From NCBI RefSeq assembly GCF_018502385.1, contig NZ_CP075523.1:2108001-2172000 (forward strand): a DNA stretch of 64,000 nt. Reading direction: 5' to 3'. The position numbers and the translations under genes are program-made. Positions 45,904 through 55,885 of the stretch are shown here, piece after piece; positions within the stretch are counted from its first letter, which is position 1; every line of letters starts with the position of its first letter. Origin of the DNA: Synechococcus sp. LA31 (GTDB taxonomy: Bacteria > Cyanobacteriota > Cyanobacteriia > PCC-6307 > Cyanobiaceae). The notes below the pieces were generated by a model. The model had not been told where the DNA came from and ran no database searches. It saw only the letters and a list, made by a program, of their open reading frames with translations.

Positions 45904-47751
45904 TTAGGTGATCGCCCGTGGCGTGAGGCAGTAGGGGCACTCCAGCCATTCATCGCGCATGCCGGCGCCGCAGCCGCCGCAGGTGATCGTGTGCAGCGCC
46001 TTGGCCCGGCGCTCTGATTCCAGGCTGGAATCGGTGAGGATCATGCGCTCGATCTCCTCGAGGGTGGTGTGGCCCTGGCGCACCAGATCGAGGCCGTAGC
46101 CCAGCAGCGTTTTCATGCCGGCCTCGATCGCCAGCTTGCGGATCCGATCGGTGCTCGCTTGCTGGGCGATGGCACTGGCCAGGGTTTCGTTGATGCGCAG
46201 CACCTCGTACACCCCCACGCGGCCGCGGTAGCCCAGGCCCTGGCAGGTGGGGCACACCGCCGTGCTGTCGCCCTGGTGACGGCTGGCCTTGAAGAAGGTG
46301 ATGGCTTGCTCGTTGCTGGCAAACAAGCCGAAGCGGCCCAGCTCCTGCTCGCTGGGGTGATACGCCTGCCGGCAATCGGGGCAGACCCGCCGCACCAGCC
46401 GCTGCGACACGATCCCCATCAGTGAGGCGCTCACCATGAACGGCTCCACCCCCATCTCCGCTAAGCGGGCGATGGCACTGGGCGCGTCGTTGCAATGCAG
46501 GGTGGTAAGCACCAGGTGGCCGGTGAGGGCCGCTTCGATGGCGGTTTTGGCGGTTTCCTGGTCGCGGGTTTCACCCACCAGCAGCACGTCCGGGTCTTGG
46601 CGCATGAAGGCCCGCAGGGCCAGGGCAAAGTCGTAGCCCTTCTCCCGGTTCACCTGGGTCTGGGCGATGCCCCTGAGGGTGTATTCGATCGGGTCTTCAA
46701 CGGTGGAGATGTTCACCCCCGGGTCGTTGCGCTCCGCCAGCAGTGAGTAGAGGGTGGTGCTCTTGCCCGAGCCGGTGGGCCCCGTCACCAGCAGCATCCC
46801 GAAGGGTTTGCCGCCCATCTCGCGCACGCTGGCCAGGGCTACCGGATCGGTGATCAGCTTGTTGAGTCCCAGGTGGGTCGTGCCGCTGTCGAGCAGGCGC
46901 ATGCACACCTTTTCGCCGTAGCGGGTGGGCAAGGTGCTGACCCGCAGATCAAACAACTTGCCTCGGTAGCGGCGGCGGATGCGGCCGTCCTGGGGCAGGC
47001 GCCGCTCGGCGATGTCCAGGTCCGCCATGATCTTGAGGCGGGAGGTCACCGCAGGGGTGAGGTTCTTTGGCAGCTTGTCGAGCTGCTCAAGCACGCCGTC
47101 CTGGCGCAGGCGAATCAGCAGCCCATCGTCTTGGGGTTCGATGTGGATGTCGCTGGCGTTGCGCTGCAGGGCCTGCACCAGGATCCGGTCCACCAGGCTC
47201 ACCACCGGTGAAGCATTGGAGGCCGAGAGGCTGGCCTCTACATCCATCTCGTCGACGCCGTTGCTGGGCGCTTCCTCGAGGGTCTCCTCCAGCTGCAGGT
47301 CGTGCACCAGGGAGGCGCCAGGTGCTGGCCGCGGCGGTGCTGGGCTGATCGGGGTGGCGCTGGCGGTTGCTGGTTGGTGCTTCTCCGCTGCGGTGGCCGT
47401 GTCGTTGAGAGCAGCCTGAAGCGCGGCGGTCAGCTCATCGGGCAGGGCCAGGCGCAGGCTGATGGGCAGAGCGGCGGCCGCGGCGATCTGCTGCAGGCTG
47501 TCGCGCTGCTCCGGTCCCCAATGGCTGGGGATAGCCAGCACCAGGGTGCCGTTTCGCCGCTCCACCGGCAGGCAGCCCAGCTCTTGGCAGCGTTGCTTTG
47601 AGAAGGTCTGTTCCCAGCCCCAGCGCTCCGTGCCGGCGGCCCGTAGGGCCTGGCTGTTGAGCACCGCTTCCCCCAAGAGCAGCTCAACCTCCAGCCGCTG
47701 CTGATCAGCGCTGGCCGCGGCGGGCACGGGCCGAGTGGGCGTGCGGGTCAT
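45904..47751 (-). CDS. pilB: Type IV pilus extension ATPase PilB with extra C-terminal cysteine pairs
   Basis: A 615-residue GspE/PulE-family assembly ATPase. Residues 1-85 are a PilB N-domain, then an Ala/Pro linker, then the core: [35 protein letters not shown], Walker [36 protein letters not shown], Walker [14 protein letters not shown] and [13 protein letters not shown]. The usual zinc site is present (VCPDCRQAY and [12 protein letters not shown]). The last ~35 residues add [18 protein letters not shown], a second probable zinc ribbon that I do not expect in PilB. It heads pilB-pilT-pilC and is divergent from grpE. Confidence 0.95.
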   Translation of the reverse strand: MTRTPTRPVPAAASADQQRLEVELLLGEAVLNSQALRAAGTERWGWEQTFSKQRCQELGCLPVERRNGTLVLAIPSHWGPEQRDSLQQIAAAAALPISLRLALPDELTAALQAALNDTATAAEKHQPATASATPISPAPPRPAPGASLVHDLQLEETLEEAPSNGVDEMDVEASLSASNASPVVSLVDRILVQALQRNASDIHIEPQDDGLLIRLRQDGVLEQLDKLPKNLTPAVTSRLKIMADLDIAERRLPQDGRIRRRYRGKLFDLRVSTLPTRYGEKVCMRLLDSGTTHLGLNKLITDPVALASVREMGGKPFGMLLVTGPTGSGKSTTLYSLLAERNDPGVNISTVEDPIEYTLRGIAQTQVNREKGYDFALALRAFMRQDPDVLLVGETRDQETAKTAIEAALTGHLVLTTLHCNDAPSAIARLAEMGVEPFMVSASLMGIVSQRLVRRVCPDCRQAYHPSEQELGRFGLFASNEQAITFFKASRHQGDSTAVCPTCQGLGYRGRVGVYEVLRINETLASAIAQQASTDRIRKLAIEAGMKTLLGYGLDLVRQGHTTLEEIERMILTDSSLESERRAKALHTITCGGCGAGMRDEWLECPYCLTPRAIT

Positions 47752-47831
47752 GGAGGTGCGGGCTTCCGCCGCTTGTGGGGGGGTGCCCCTTCACACCAAC
47801 ATGTCTAGATCAGATTTCCGGTTCGGTCAGC

Positions 47832-48512
47832 ATGAGCGGCGAAGCGACCCCCCTCTCCCAGGAATCCGCCGAGACCCTCAACACAGCGGTTGAGGTTGAG
47901 CAGTCCGCCACTGCGGATGCTGTGCCTGAGGTTGAGGCCCCTGCCACCGAAGCGGCAGCCAGCGCCGATCCGGAGCAGCGGGTGCGCGAGCTTGAGGCGG
48001 AGCTGGAGGCTCTCAAGGCCGAGCACGAAACGGTGCGTAGCCAATACATGCGCATCGCCGCTGATTTCGACAACTTCCGCAAGCGCCAAAGCCGCGACCA
48101 AGACGATCTGCGCGTGCAGATTGCCTGCACCACCCTGAGCGAGATCCTGCCGGTGGTGGACAACTTCGAGCGGGCGCGCCAGCAGCTTGAACCCCAGGCG
48201 GAGGAAGCGCAGACCATCCACCGCAGTTATCAGGGGCTCTACAAACAGCTGGTGGATGTGTTCAAGCAGCTGGGCGTGTCGCCGATGCGGGTGGAGGGCG
48301 AGCCCTTTGATCCCAACCTGCACGAAGCGGTGCTGCGCGAGCCCAGCGATGAGCACCATGAAGATGTCGTGATCGCCGAGCTCCAGCGCGGTTATCACCT
48401 CAACGGCCGGGTGCTGCGCCACGCCTTGGTGAAAGTGTCGATGGGCCCTGGCCCCAGCGGCGGTGAAACGGCCGCTCCGGCCGAGAGTGCACAGGCCGAG
48501 AACGAGGCCTGA
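47832..48512 (+). CDS. grpE: Nucleotide exchange factor GrpE
   Basis: A 226-residue GrpE that releases ADP from DnaK. ATG 47832 ([17 protein letters not shown]) is preferred over an in-frame GTG at 47775. The first ~65 residues are acidic and disordered, then a long coiled coil ([18 protein letters not shown]) and the conserved [51 protein letters not shown] and [17 protein letters not shown]. It is followed by dnaJ after 3 bp, a chaperone operon. I saw no CIRCE element in the 80 bp shared with pilB. Confidence 0.96.
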   Translation: MSGEATPLSQESAETLNTAVEVEQSATADAVPEVEAPATEAAASADPEQRVRELEAELEALKAEHETVRSQYMRIAADFDNFRKRQSRDQDDLRVQIACTTLSEILPVVDNFERARQQLEPQAEEAQTIHRSYQGLYKQLVDVFKQLGVSPMRVEGEPFDPNLHEAVLREPSDEHHEDVVIAELQRGYHLNGRVLRHALVKVSMGPGPSGGETAAPAESAQAENEA

Positions 48513-48515
48513 TCG

Positions 48516-49643
48516 ATGGCCGACTACTACGACTTGCTGGGGGTCGCCCGCGACTCAGATGCCGACACCCTCAAGCGGGCCTATCGGCGTTTGGCGCGCC
48601 AGTACCACCCCGATATCAACAAAGAGCCCGGCGCGGAGGACAAGTTCAAGGAGATCGGACGCGCCTATGAGGTGCTGAGCGATCCCCAGACCCGCGCCCG
48701 CTACGACCAGTTCGGCGAAGCCGGCCTGGGTGGTGGTGGCGGCATGCCCGATATGGGCGATATGGGCGGATTTGCCGACCTGTTTGAAACCTTCTTCAGC
48801 GGCTTCGGTGGTGGCGTGGGCGGCCCGGGTGGTGGCGGTGCCCGCCGCCGCGGTCCGCGCCAAGGCGACGACCTGCGCTTCGACCTCACCGTGAGCTTCA
48901 GCGAAGCGGTGTTTGGCAAGGAGAAGGAGATCCAGATTCGCCATCTGGAAACCTGCAGCACCTGCAGCGGCTCCGGGGCGAAGAGCGGCAGTGGCCCCAC
49001 CACCTGCGGCACCTGCGGTGGTGCCGGCCAGGTGCGCCGCGCCACCCGCACCCCCTTCGGCAGTTTCACCCAGGTGGCTCCCTGCCCCACCTGCGAGGGC
49101 AGCGGCCAGGTGATTGCCGATCCTTGCAATGCCTGCGGCGGTCAGGGCGTGCAGCAGGTGCGCAAGAAGCTGCGCATCAATATTCCCGCCGGTGTCGACA
49201 GCGGCACGCGCTTGCGGGTGGCCAATGAAGGCAATGCCGGCCAGCGCGGCGGCCCCGCTGGTGATCTGTATGTGTTTCTCACGGTGCAATCGCATCCGCA
49301 GCTGCGGCGCGATGGCATCAACATCCACTCCGAGGTGGTGGTGAATTACCTCCAGGCGATCCTCGGCGACACGATTGAAGTGGAAACCGTGGATGGCGCC
49401 GAGCAGCTGGAGATCCCCGCTGGCACCCAGCCCGGGGCTGTGCTCACCCTCACCGGCAAGGGCGTGCCCAAGCTGGGGAATCCGGTGGCCCGCGGCAACC
49501 ACATGATTGCGATCAAGGTGCAGCTGCCCACCAAGCTCAACCGCGAGGAGCGCGAGCTGCTGGAGCAATTGGCCGGCCACCACACCGCCAAGGGCCATAA
49601 GCATCCGCATAAGAGCGGCCTGTTCGGCGGCCTGTTCGGGTGA
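48516..49643 (+). CDS. dnaJ: Chaperone protein DnaJ
   Basis: A 375-residue type I J-protein. The J domain (1-66) starts [20 protein letters not shown] and has the HPD triad in [11 protein letters not shown] Gly/Phe-rich linker follows ([19 protein letters not shown]). The four zinc-finger repeats are [24 protein letters not shown] and CNACGGQG. The C-terminal substrate-binding domains contain [20 protein letters not shown] and [12 protein letters not shown]. It starts 3 bp after grpE and is followed by the TusA-like gene 7 bp later. Confidence 0.97.
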   Translation: MADYYDLLGVARDSDADTLKRAYRRLARQYHPDINKEPGAEDKFKEIGRAYEVLSDPQTRARYDQFGEAGLGGGGGMPDMGDMGGFADLFETFFSGFGGGVGGPGGGGARRRGPRQGDDLRFDLTVSFSEAVFGKEKEIQIRHLETCSTCSGSGAKSGSGPTTCGTCGGAGQVRRATRTPFGSFTQVAPCPTCEGSGQVIADPCNACGGQGVQQVRKKLRINIPAGVDSGTRLRVANEGNAGQRGGPAGDLYVFLTVQSHPQLRRDGINIHSEVVVNYLQAILGDTIEVETVDGAEQLEIPAGTQPGAVLTLTGKGVPKLGNPVARGNHMIAIKVQLPTKLNREERELLEQLAGHHTAKGHKHPHKSGLFGGLFG

Positions 49644-49650
49644 ACCACCC

Positions 49651-49896
49651 GTGAGCACCGCCGCCCCTGATTCCTCTGCTCAGCTCAACCTGCGCGGCAC
49701 CCCCTGCCCGCTCAACTTCATCCGCAGCAAGCTGGCGCTGGAGAAGCTCGCGCTCGGTGCCTGGCTTCAGGTGGATCTCGATGCCGGCGAGCCCGAGCAG
49801 ATGGTGGCCTCGGGTTTGCGCGAAGCAGGCCAGTATGTGGAGGTGGAAGCCCTCGAGCCCGGAGCGGTGCGGTTGCTGATTCAACGCCTTGGCTGA
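49651..49896 (+). CDS. TusA/SirA-like small sulfurtransferase-family protein
   Basis: An 81-residue protein starting with GTG 49651. The core QLNLRGTPCPLNFIRSKLAL resembles TusA/SirA, with the Cys of the CPxP motif kept but the second proline replaced by Asn (CPLN). The remaining KLALGAWLQVDLDAGEP and VEVEALEPGAVRLLIQRLG fit the two-layer fold. TusA relays sulfur for tRNA thiolation, but the altered motif makes that role uncertain here. It lies between dnaJ and rsgA; the rsgA frame overlaps its last codons. Confidence 0.8.
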   Translation: MSTAAPDSSAQLNLRGTPCPLNFIRSKLALEKLALGAWLQVDLDAGEPEQMVASGLREAGQYVEVEALEPGAVRLLIQRLG

Positions 49897-50899
49897 ACGG
49901 GCGCGGGTGATGGCCCTGGAGGCCAACTTCTGCCGTGTGGAGCTCGAGCAACCTGGCCCCGGCGGCATCGAGCATTTGCTCTGCGTGCGCCGCACCCGTC
50001 TCGGCAAAACCGGCCAGCAGATCTGCGTCGGCGATCGCGTGCAGATCGATGGCATCGACTGGCCGGAAGGCCGCGGCGCCGTTGCGGCTCTGGAACCCCG
50101 CAACAGCTTGCTGGAGCGCCCCGCCGTCGCCAACTGCAGCCGGGTGGTGGTGGCGGTGGCGCTGGAGCAACCTCAGCTCGACCCTCTGCAACTCACCCGT
50201 TTTCTGATCACCGCTGAGCGCACTGGCGTGGCGGTGGAATTGGTGCTCACCAAGGCAGATCTGCTGCGTGCCGCGGAGCGGGCGGCTTGGTGCGAGCGTT
50301 TGCAGGGCTGGGGCTACGGGCCGTTGCTGGTGTCAGCCCAGCAGGGCGCGGGGATTGCGGAGTTGCGGCAGCGTTTGGCCCAGCCCGGCATCGCTGTGCT
50401 CTGCGGCCCCTCTGGCGTGGGGAAAAGCAGCTTGATCAATGCCCTGGTGCCGGAGCTTGCCTTGCGGGTGAGTGCCGTATCAGGCCGTCTCCAGCGCGGC
50501 CGCCACACCACCCGCCACGTGGAGCTGTTTCCCCTGGTCCCCGGGGCCCTGCTGGCCGATACGCCGGGGTTCAACCGCCCCGATTTGCCTCTGGAACCAG
50601 GGGATCTCGGGCCGCTGTTTCCCGAGATCCGTCAGCGGCTGGTCGCTGGCGTCTGCCGGTTCAAGAATTGCCTGCACCAGGGCGATCCCGGCTGCGCCGT
50701 GGGCAGCGACTGGGATCGTTTTCCCATCTACACCACCTGCCTTGAGGCAGTGCAGGCACAGGCGGCGCGCGAGCAGGGCCGCAGCATTGGTTCCGCCGGG
50801 CTTAAGCAGCGGGGCAGCCGCCGAGAGCCGCTGTTGGATCAGCGCTTGCGTCAGGTGTCGCGCCGGCGCCAGCGCCAGAGCGATGTTGACGACGACTGA
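49889..50899 (+). CDS. rsgA: Small-subunit ribosome biogenesis GTPase RsgA
   Basis: A circularly permuted GTPase that checks the maturing 30S decoding centre, 336 residues from TTG 49889, which overlaps the upstream stop by eight bases. GTG 49907 or ATG 49910 are alternative starts. An OB-fold N-domain (ANFCRVELEQ) is followed by motifs in permuted order: G4 LVLTKADLL, G5 LVSAQQGAG, G1 LCGPSGVGKSSLINAL, G2 GRHTTRHVELF and G3 ADTPGFNRPD. The C-terminal zinc site is CRFKNCLHQGDPGCAV. The tail is Arg-rich. Confidence 0.96.
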   Translation: MAERARVMALEANFCRVELEQPGPGGIEHLLCVRRTRLGKTGQQICVGDRVQIDGIDWPEGRGAVAALEPRNSLLERPAVANCSRVVVAVALEQPQLDPLQLTRFLITAERTGVAVELVLTKADLLRAAERAAWCERLQGWGYGPLLVSAQQGAGIAELRQRLAQPGIAVLCGPSGVGKSSLINALVPELALRVSAVSGRLQRGRHTTRHVELFPLVPGALLADTPGFNRPDLPLEPGDLGPLFPEIRQRLVAGVCRFKNCLHQGDPGCAVGSDWDRFPIYTTCLEAVQAQAAREQGRSIGSAGLKQRGSRREPLLDQRLRQVSRRRQRQSDVDDD

Positions 50900-50913
50900 G
50901 CTCCGCTGACCCC

Positions 50914-51252
50914 TCAGCCCATGCCTGGCAGGTTGAGGTTGAGGCCGCCGGTGAGCTCTTCCATCCGTTGCTTCATCGTGCCGGTGGAGAGCTCATAGGC
51001 CGCTTTCAGGGCATCGAGGGTGGCACCTTCGGTGGCGCTCTGCCCCTCCGCCAGCAGAGCCGGATCGAGGCGCACCTTCAGCGGCTGCTGGTTGCCGGAG
51101 AGCCACACGCTGGCGCGGCCGCAGCTGCTCGTGCCCTCCAGTTCCATGGCATCCAGTTCCTCTTGGAGCTTGGCGGCGTCCTGCTGGATCTGTTGCGCCT
51201 TTTTGAAGGCTTCGGTGAGTTGGCCGAAGTTGGGGAGTCCGAAACCGGCCAT
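50914..51252 (-). CDS. YbaB/EbfC-family nucleoid-associated protein
   Basis: A 112-residue protein: [20 protein letters not shown], then the helix [20 protein letters not shown], a beta segment [19 protein letters not shown] and a helical end [20 protein letters not shown]. This is the complete YbaB/EbfC dimeric DNA-binding fold. Such proteins coat the nucleoid or modulate expression. It lies 30 bp downstream of murB on the same strand and converges on rsgA. Confidence 0.93.
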   Translation of the reverse strand: MAGFGLPNFGQLTEAFKKAQQIQQDAAKLQEELDAMELEGTSSCGRASVWLSGNQQPLKVRLDPALLAEGQSATEGATLDALKAAYELSTGTMKQRMEELTGGLNLNLPGMG

Positions 51253-51282
51253 GGGGGCAGGGAAGTTGAGCTGCTCGGCAGG

Positions 51283-52200
51283 CTACGTGGTGCTGCTCAG
51301 GCCCAGCCGCTTCACCTCGGTGTGCAGGCTGATGCCGTGAGCGCCACGCACCTGCTGCTGCACCTGGGCGATCAAATGATCGATCTCGCTGGCGGTGGCC
51401 CCGCCGGTGTTCACGATGAAATTGGCGTGAATCGGTGACACCTGTGCGCCGCCGATGTTCAGGCCCTTCAGGCCGAGCCCCTCGATCAGCTGGCCGGCCT
51501 TGTGGGGTTCGGGATTGCGGAACACGCTGCCGCAACTTGGCTGCTGGTAGGGCTGGGTGCTGGTGCGGCTGTGCAGGTTGGCGCTGGTGCGGCGGCTGAG
51601 TTCGGCCGGATCGTGACCGGCCTCCAGGCGGAAGCGAGCCGTGAGCACCACCAGCTCTTCGTGCTGCAGACGGCTGTGGCGGTAGGCGAAGTTCAGCTCC
51701 TGGTTGCTGATCTGGAACGGTTGATCCGGCCGCTGCGGGTCGATCACCGTGACGCTCTCCAGCACCTCGGCGGTGCACCCCCCCTGGGCGCCGGCATTCA
51801 TCACGGCAGCCCCACCCACGGTGCCAGGGATGCCCACGGCCCACTCCAACCCGGAGAGCCCAGCCCGGGCAGCGCGGCGCGCCAGGCTCGGGATCGGTTC
51901 ACCGGCGTGCGCTTCGATCAGCCCAGAGCTGCCATCGAGCGCCGCACCTTGTAGGTGCCGGTTGCAGATCGTGAGACCCTCCAGGCCGGCATCGCTCACC
52001 AGCAGGTTGGAGCCCGCGCCGATCACCCTCGCGGCCAGCCCTTCGGCGCGGGCCCATTGCAACAGGGCCTGCAGCTGCGCGCTGCAATCGGGTTCGGCAA
52101 ACCACTGGGCCGGCCCCCCAACCCGCCAGGTGGTGTAGTCCGCCAGGGCCACGCCGCGGCGCAGGCCGAGCGGTGCAGGGGGCGGCGCGGCGCTGCTCAC
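51283..52200 (-). CDS. murB: UDP-N-acetylenolpyruvoylglucosamine reductase
   Basis: A 305-residue FAD enzyme that reduces UDP-GlcNAc-enolpyruvate to UDP-MurNAc. Signatures are [55 protein letters not shown] and the active-site segment [20 protein letters not shown]; it ends with a [17 protein letters not shown]-type motif. The start GTG 52200 overlaps the murC stop (GTGA), so the pair is translationally coupled in the order murC-murB, although MurB acts first in the pathway. Confidence 0.97.
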   Translation of the reverse strand: MSSAAPPPAPLGLRRGVALADYTTWRVGGPAQWFAEPDCSAQLQALLQWARAEGLAARVIGAGSNLLVSDAGLEGLTICNRHLQGAALDGSSGLIEAHAGEPIPSLARRAARAGLSGLEWAVGIPGTVGGAAVMNAGAQGGCTAEVLESVTVIDPQRPDQPFQISNQELNFAYRHSRLQHEELVVLTARFRLEAGHDPAELSRRTSANLHSRTSTQPYQQPSCGSVFRNPEPHKAGQLIEGLGLKGLNIGGAQVSPIHANFIVNTGGATASEIDHLIAQVQQQVRGAHGISLHTEVKRLGLSSTT

Positions 52201-53651
52201 GCGGCTAGGGGAAACGTGGCGAGGGGGTCTTCGCGGAGTTGCAGGCGCCCCCAGAGCCCATTCACATCGCCGGCTCCCATGGCCAGCACCAGATCCCCCG
52301 GCAGGCTGCGGGCCGCCACCGCATCAGCGAGCTCCTCAAGGCTGTCGGCCACTGTGACGGCTAGCTCGGGACGCAACCGCTGGATGGCGGTTGCCAGGGT
52401 TTGGCTGGAGATGCCGGCAATCGGTGCTTCGCCGGCGGCATAGAGATGGGCGAGCACCACCTCATCGGCTTGGCAGAGGGCCTCGGCGAAGGGCTCGAGG
52501 AATTCGGCGGTGCGGCTGTAGCGATGCGGTTGGAACACCGCCAGGAGCCGTTGGGGTGCCTGCGGCAGCGGGCTGCGGCCGCTGCGCACCATCAGCTGGG
52601 CCGTGGCCAGGGTGGCGCCCACTTCGCTGGGGTGATGGGCATAGTCATCCACCACCTGGCGCTCGCTCCAGGTGCCGCGGTAGTCGAAGCGACGGCCTGG
52701 AGCTTGCAGCCCTTCCACGGCTTGGCGCAGCTCCGCAAACGACACGCCGTGCAGCCGGCAGGCCGCCATAGCAGCGGTGGCATTGCTGAGGTTGTGCAGG
52801 CCGGGCAGCGGCAGGTTGAAGCTGCCGATCCGAACGCCCTGCTCGTAGAAGTCAGCCACGGTGCGCTCGCCGTTCAGCTCCAGCGGAATCGCGGCGAACT
52901 CCACTCCCGCGGCCGTGGTGGTTGACCACCAGTGACTGGCCTGGAAGTGCTCGTGGAGGATCGGGCAATCACGGTTGGCCAGCAGCTGCTGGCAGCCCCG
53001 CCCGAAGCGCTGCAGCGTGGCGATCAGTGCCGCCAGATCGGCGTAGTGATCGGTGTGATCGAGCTCCAGGTTGGTGATCAGCCCCAGCCAGGCCTGGAAT
53101 TTCACCAGGGTGCCGTCGGATTCATCGGCCTCAGCCACCAGCAGGGCTCCATCACCGTTGCGGCCATTGCTGCCAAATGCCGGCACCACGCCGCCGATTA
53201 CGGCGGTGGGGTCGTGGTGGGTGGCGTGCAGGAGGCTGGCGATCAGGGTGCTGGTGGTGGTCTTGCCGTGGCTGCCGGCCACCGCCACTGAGTTTTGGCC
53301 GGCGATCAGCGCTGCGAGCACATCGGAGCGGTGCGCAATCTCCAGCCCAGCTCGGCGCGCTTCTTGCAGTTCGGGATTGGTGGCGGGCACCGCTGAGCTC
53401 ACCACCACCAGCGGTTGGGTGGAGGTGCCGCTGCGGATGGCGGCGATGGTGGTGGCGCTTTGTTCACGGAACACGCGCACGCCGCGGCTGCGCAGGTCTT
53501 GCAGCACGGCGTTGTCGCGCGGGTCCGACCCGCTCACCTGATAGCCCCGATCCGCCAGGATTCCGGCGATGGCCGACATGCCGATGCCGCCCACTCCAAT
53601 GAAATGGAGGGGTTGACGGCGATCGAGCTGCTGGGCCAAGGGCGTGTCCAA
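52197..53651 (-). CDS. murC: UDP-N-acetylmuramate-L-alanine ligase
   Basis: A 484-residue ATP-dependent ligase adding L-alanine to UDP-MurNAc in the cytosol. Signatures are the N-terminal [20 protein letters not shown], the ATP loop [61 protein letters not shown] and [14 protein letters not shown]. Start MDTPLAQQL at 53651. It is divergent from gap2 across a 168-bp regulatory region and coupled to murB downstream. Confidence 0.98.
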   Translation of the reverse strand: MDTPLAQQLDRRQPLHFIGVGGIGMSAIAGILADRGYQVSGSDPRDNAVLQDLRSRGVRVFREQSATTIAAIRSGTSTQPLVVVSSAVPATNPELQEARRAGLEIAHRSDVLAALIAGQNSVAVAGSHGKTTTSTLIASLLHATHHDPTAVIGGVVPAFGSNGRNGDGALLVAEADESDGTLVKFQAWLGLITNLELDHTDHYADLAALIATLQRFGRGCQQLLANRDCPILHEHFQASHWWSTTTAAGVEFAAIPLELNGERTVADFYEQGVRIGSFNLPLPGLHNLSNATAAMAACRLHGVSFAELRQAVEGLQAPGRRFDYRGTWSERQVVDDYAHHPSEVGATLATAQLMVRSGRSPLPQAPQRLLAVFQPHRYSRTAEFLEPFAEALCQADEVVLAHLYAAGEAPIAGISSQTLATAIQRLRPELAVTVADSLEELADAVAARSLPGDLVLAMGAGDVNGLWGRLQLREDPLATFPLAA

Positions 53652-53734
53652 GCCTCCGGAGACGGTAAGCCGGGAAGTGCCCCTTGTCTCCCTGGATCGT
53701 TGTGTTTGAGAGGGTTTTGCCGGGCTTGAGATCC

Positions 53735-53774
53735 ATGTCCCCAGATGGGGACATCACGTAGATCTCTGTATGAT
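53735..53774 (+). promoter_or_regulatory. gap2 promoter with perfect palindrome
   Basis: A perfect inverted repeat ATGTCCCC-AGAT-GGGGACAT (53735-53754) lies 14 bases upstream of a good -10 hexamer TATGAT (53769-53774), so it covers the -35 position, where no TTGACA-like box is seen. This arrangement suggests a dimeric regulator binding at or over -35. The implied transcript would start about 53781. The leader then carries a small hairpin (53797-53802 with 53807-53812) just before the gap2 ATG. The palindrome is seen directly; the regulator is unknown. Confidence 0.6.
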
Positions 53775-53819
53775 CGGCGGCCAAATCCCCCTTGCTAGCG
53801 GGTTTCCCCGCTCGATGCC

Positions 53820-54842
53820 ATGACCATCAAGGTTGCGATCAATGGATTCGGCCGTATCGGTCGCAACTTCATGCGTTGCTGGCTCAGCCGTGGAGCCAAT
53901 ACCGGCATTGAGCTGGTGGGCATCAACGGTTCAGGTGACACGTACACCAATGCTCACCTGCTCAAGTACGACTCGATGCTCGGCCCCCTGCGCAACGCAG
54001 AGGTGACCACCACCGACGACACGATCGTTGTCAACGGCAAGACGATCAAAACCTTCTACGACCGCAATCCCGCCAACCTCCCCTGGAAGGAGTGGGGCGT
54101 CGATCTGGTGATCGAGTCCACCGGCGTGTTTAACGACGACGTGGGTGCCAGCAAGCACTTTGAAGCCGGTGCCAAGAAGGTGATCCTCACCGCCCCCGGT
54201 AAGGGCGACAAAGTGGGAACGTTCGTGGTGGGCGTGAACGCCGATCAGTACCGCCACGAAGACTGGGACATCCTTTCCAACGCCAGCTGCACCACCAACT
54301 GCATGGCGCCCATCGTCAAGGTGTTGGACCAGGCTTTCGGCATCGTGAAGGGCACGATGACCACCACCCACAGCTATACGGGCGACCAGCGCATCCTCGA
54401 TGCTTCCCACCGCGACCTGCGCCGCGCTCGCGCTGCCGCCGTGAACATCGTTCCCACCAGCACCGGTGCCGCTAAGGCCGTGGCTCTCGTCTACCCGCCG
54501 ATGAAGGGCAAGCTCAGTGGCATTGCCCTGCGGGTGCCCACCCCCAACGTGTCGGTGGTTGACATGGTGCTTGAGATGAGCCGCGACACCACCAAGGAGG
54601 AGGTGAACGCCGTCCTCAAGGCTGCCTCCGAGAACGGCATGAAGGGGATCATCAAGTACTGCGATCTACCCCTGGTGTCGAGCGATCACGCCGGCACAGA
54701 CGAGAGCACCATCGTGGATTCCGATCTCACCCTGGTGATGGGCGGCAACATGGTGAAGGTGATCTGCTGGTACGACAACGAGTGGGGCTACAGCCAGCGC
54801 GTGGTCGACCTAGCCGAGATTGTGGCCAAGAACTGGAAGTGA
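53820..54842 (+). CDS. gap2: Glyceraldehyde-3-phosphate dehydrogenase, photosynthetic Gap2 type
   Basis: A 340-residue GAPDH. The Rossmann start is [17 protein letters not shown], the catalytic cysteine is in [18 protein letters not shown], and [40 protein letters not shown] and [15 protein letters not shown] complete the family. Sequence and length fit the cyanobacterial Gap2 that uses NADP(H) in the Calvin cycle. No obvious Shine-Dalgarno is present; a two-codon ATG-CCA-TGA lies at 53815-53823 and overlaps the real start. A strong terminator follows. Confidence 0.97.
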   Translation: MTIKVAINGFGRIGRNFMRCWLSRGANTGIELVGINGSGDTYTNAHLLKYDSMLGPLRNAEVTTTDDTIVVNGKTIKTFYDRNPANLPWKEWGVDLVIESTGVFNDDVGASKHFEAGAKKVILTAPGKGDKVGTFVVGVNADQYRHEDWDILSNASCTTNCMAPIVKVLDQAFGIVKGTMTTTHSYTGDQRILDASHRDLRRARAAAVNIVPTSTGAAKAVALVYPPMKGKLSGIALRVPTPNVSVVDMVLEMSRDTTKEEVNAVLKAASENGMKGIIKYCDLPLVSSDHAGTDESTIVDSDLTLVMGGNMVKVICWYDNEWGYSQRVVDLAEIVAKNWK

Positions 54843-54863
54843 TGGTCTGAGACCACCACGAAG

Positions 54864-54887
54864 CCGCCCCTTCGGGGGCGGTTTTTT
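54864..54887 (+). terminator. Rho-independent terminator of gap2
   Basis: A 7-bp stem CCGCCCC/GGGGCGG (54864-54870 with 54875-54881), a stable TTCG tetraloop and a T6 tract (54882-54887), 22 bp after the gap2 stop. The T tract overlaps the stop codon of the convergent thiL gene. Confidence 0.93.
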
Positions 54888-55881
54888 ATTGGAAATGGGT
54901 GAAGCCTTCAGCCGCGTTGGCCAGGGGTTCTCCGCTGTTCTGCCAACGCACCAGCCCCGCTTCCCCTGCCATCAGTGTTCCGATGCGGCTGGCGCCGGGC
55001 CAGGCGGCGATCAGGGCTGCAGCCCAGGTGGGCTCGAGGGCAAGCACCAGCTCAAAATCCTCGCCGCCCCCCAGGCACCAGCCCTCCCCTTGGGGCAGCT
55101 GGGCCAGCTCAGGATCAAGCGGCAGCTGCTCGTGCTCCAGCGCCGCAGCGCACCGGCTGGCGGCGGCGATGCTGCGCACGGCTGCGGCCAGCCCATCGCT
55201 GCTGTCGGTGCCACCCACCCGCCATGGCTGATCAGAGGGTTGGCATCGGTGCAGGATGTCTGACGCATCCAGGCGTGGCTGCGGGCGGCGGTGCGCCTGG
55301 ATCGATCGCTCCTGTAGCCCTGGGCTGAGCTGTGCGGCGGCGGAGGGCTCCAGCTGATGCAGAAGCAGCGCCAGGCCCAGGCGGCTCAGCCCATGGGGGC
55401 CGCTGCTCACCAACCAGTCGCCGGCTCGGCCATCGCCGCGCCGGATGGCCTCGCCTGCCGGGTCAAGGTGTCCCAGGGCCGTGATCGAGAGCAGCCGCTC
55501 GCTGCCGCTGCTGCAGTCGCCCCCCAGCACCACACCGCCGTAGTGGTTTAACGCTGCGCTCAGCCCCTGATAGACCCCTTCCACCCAGGCCCAGGTGGTG
55601 TCAGGTGGGGCCACCAGGGCCACGGTGAGGCCCACCACGCTGCTGCAGCCCATGGCCGCCAGGTCAGAGAGGTTGGCCGCGGCAGCCCGCCAGCCCAGGT
55701 CCACGGCACCCATGGTGGCGTCGCTGAAGTGCACCCCTTCCACCAGCACATCGGTGTTCACCACCAGCTGGCGGCCGCTCTGCTCGCTCAGTAGGGCGGC
55801 GTCATCCTCGAACTGGCCGGGGGGCGCGAACGCGGCTAGGCGCTGCAGCAGCTCCCACTCGCCCAGGTCGCGCAGGCGCAC
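54886..55881 (-). CDS. thiL: Thiamine-monophosphate kinase
   Basis: A 331-residue PurM-fold kinase making thiamine diphosphate from the monophosphate. Signatures are FEDDAALLSEQSGRQLVVNT, DVLVEGVHFSDATMGAVDLG, NLSDLAAMGCSSVVGLTVAL, VVLGGDCSSGSERLLSITAL, GGTDSSDGLAAAVRSI and GGGEDFELVLAL. Length is normal. Its stop codon lies inside the U tract of the gap2 terminator. Its start lies 4 bp after the stop of the cyclophilin gene upstream on the same strand. Confidence 0.96.
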   Translation of the reverse strand: MRLRDLGEWELLQRLAAFAPPGQFEDDAALLSEQSGRQLVVNTDVLVEGVHFSDATMGAVDLGWRAAAANLSDLAAMGCSSVVGLTVALVAPPDTTWAWVEGVYQGLSAALNHYGGVVLGGDCSSGSERLLSITALGHLDPAGEAIRRGDGRAGDWLVSSGPHGLSRLGLALLLHQLEPSAAAQLSPGLQERSIQAHRRPQPRLDASDILHRCQPSDQPWRVGGTDSSDGLAAAVRSIAAASRCAAALEHEQLPLDPELAQLPQGEGWCLGGGEDFELVLALEPTWAAALIAAWPGASRIGTLMAGEAGLVRWQNSGEPLANAAEGFTHFQ

Positions 55882-55885
55882 GGGA

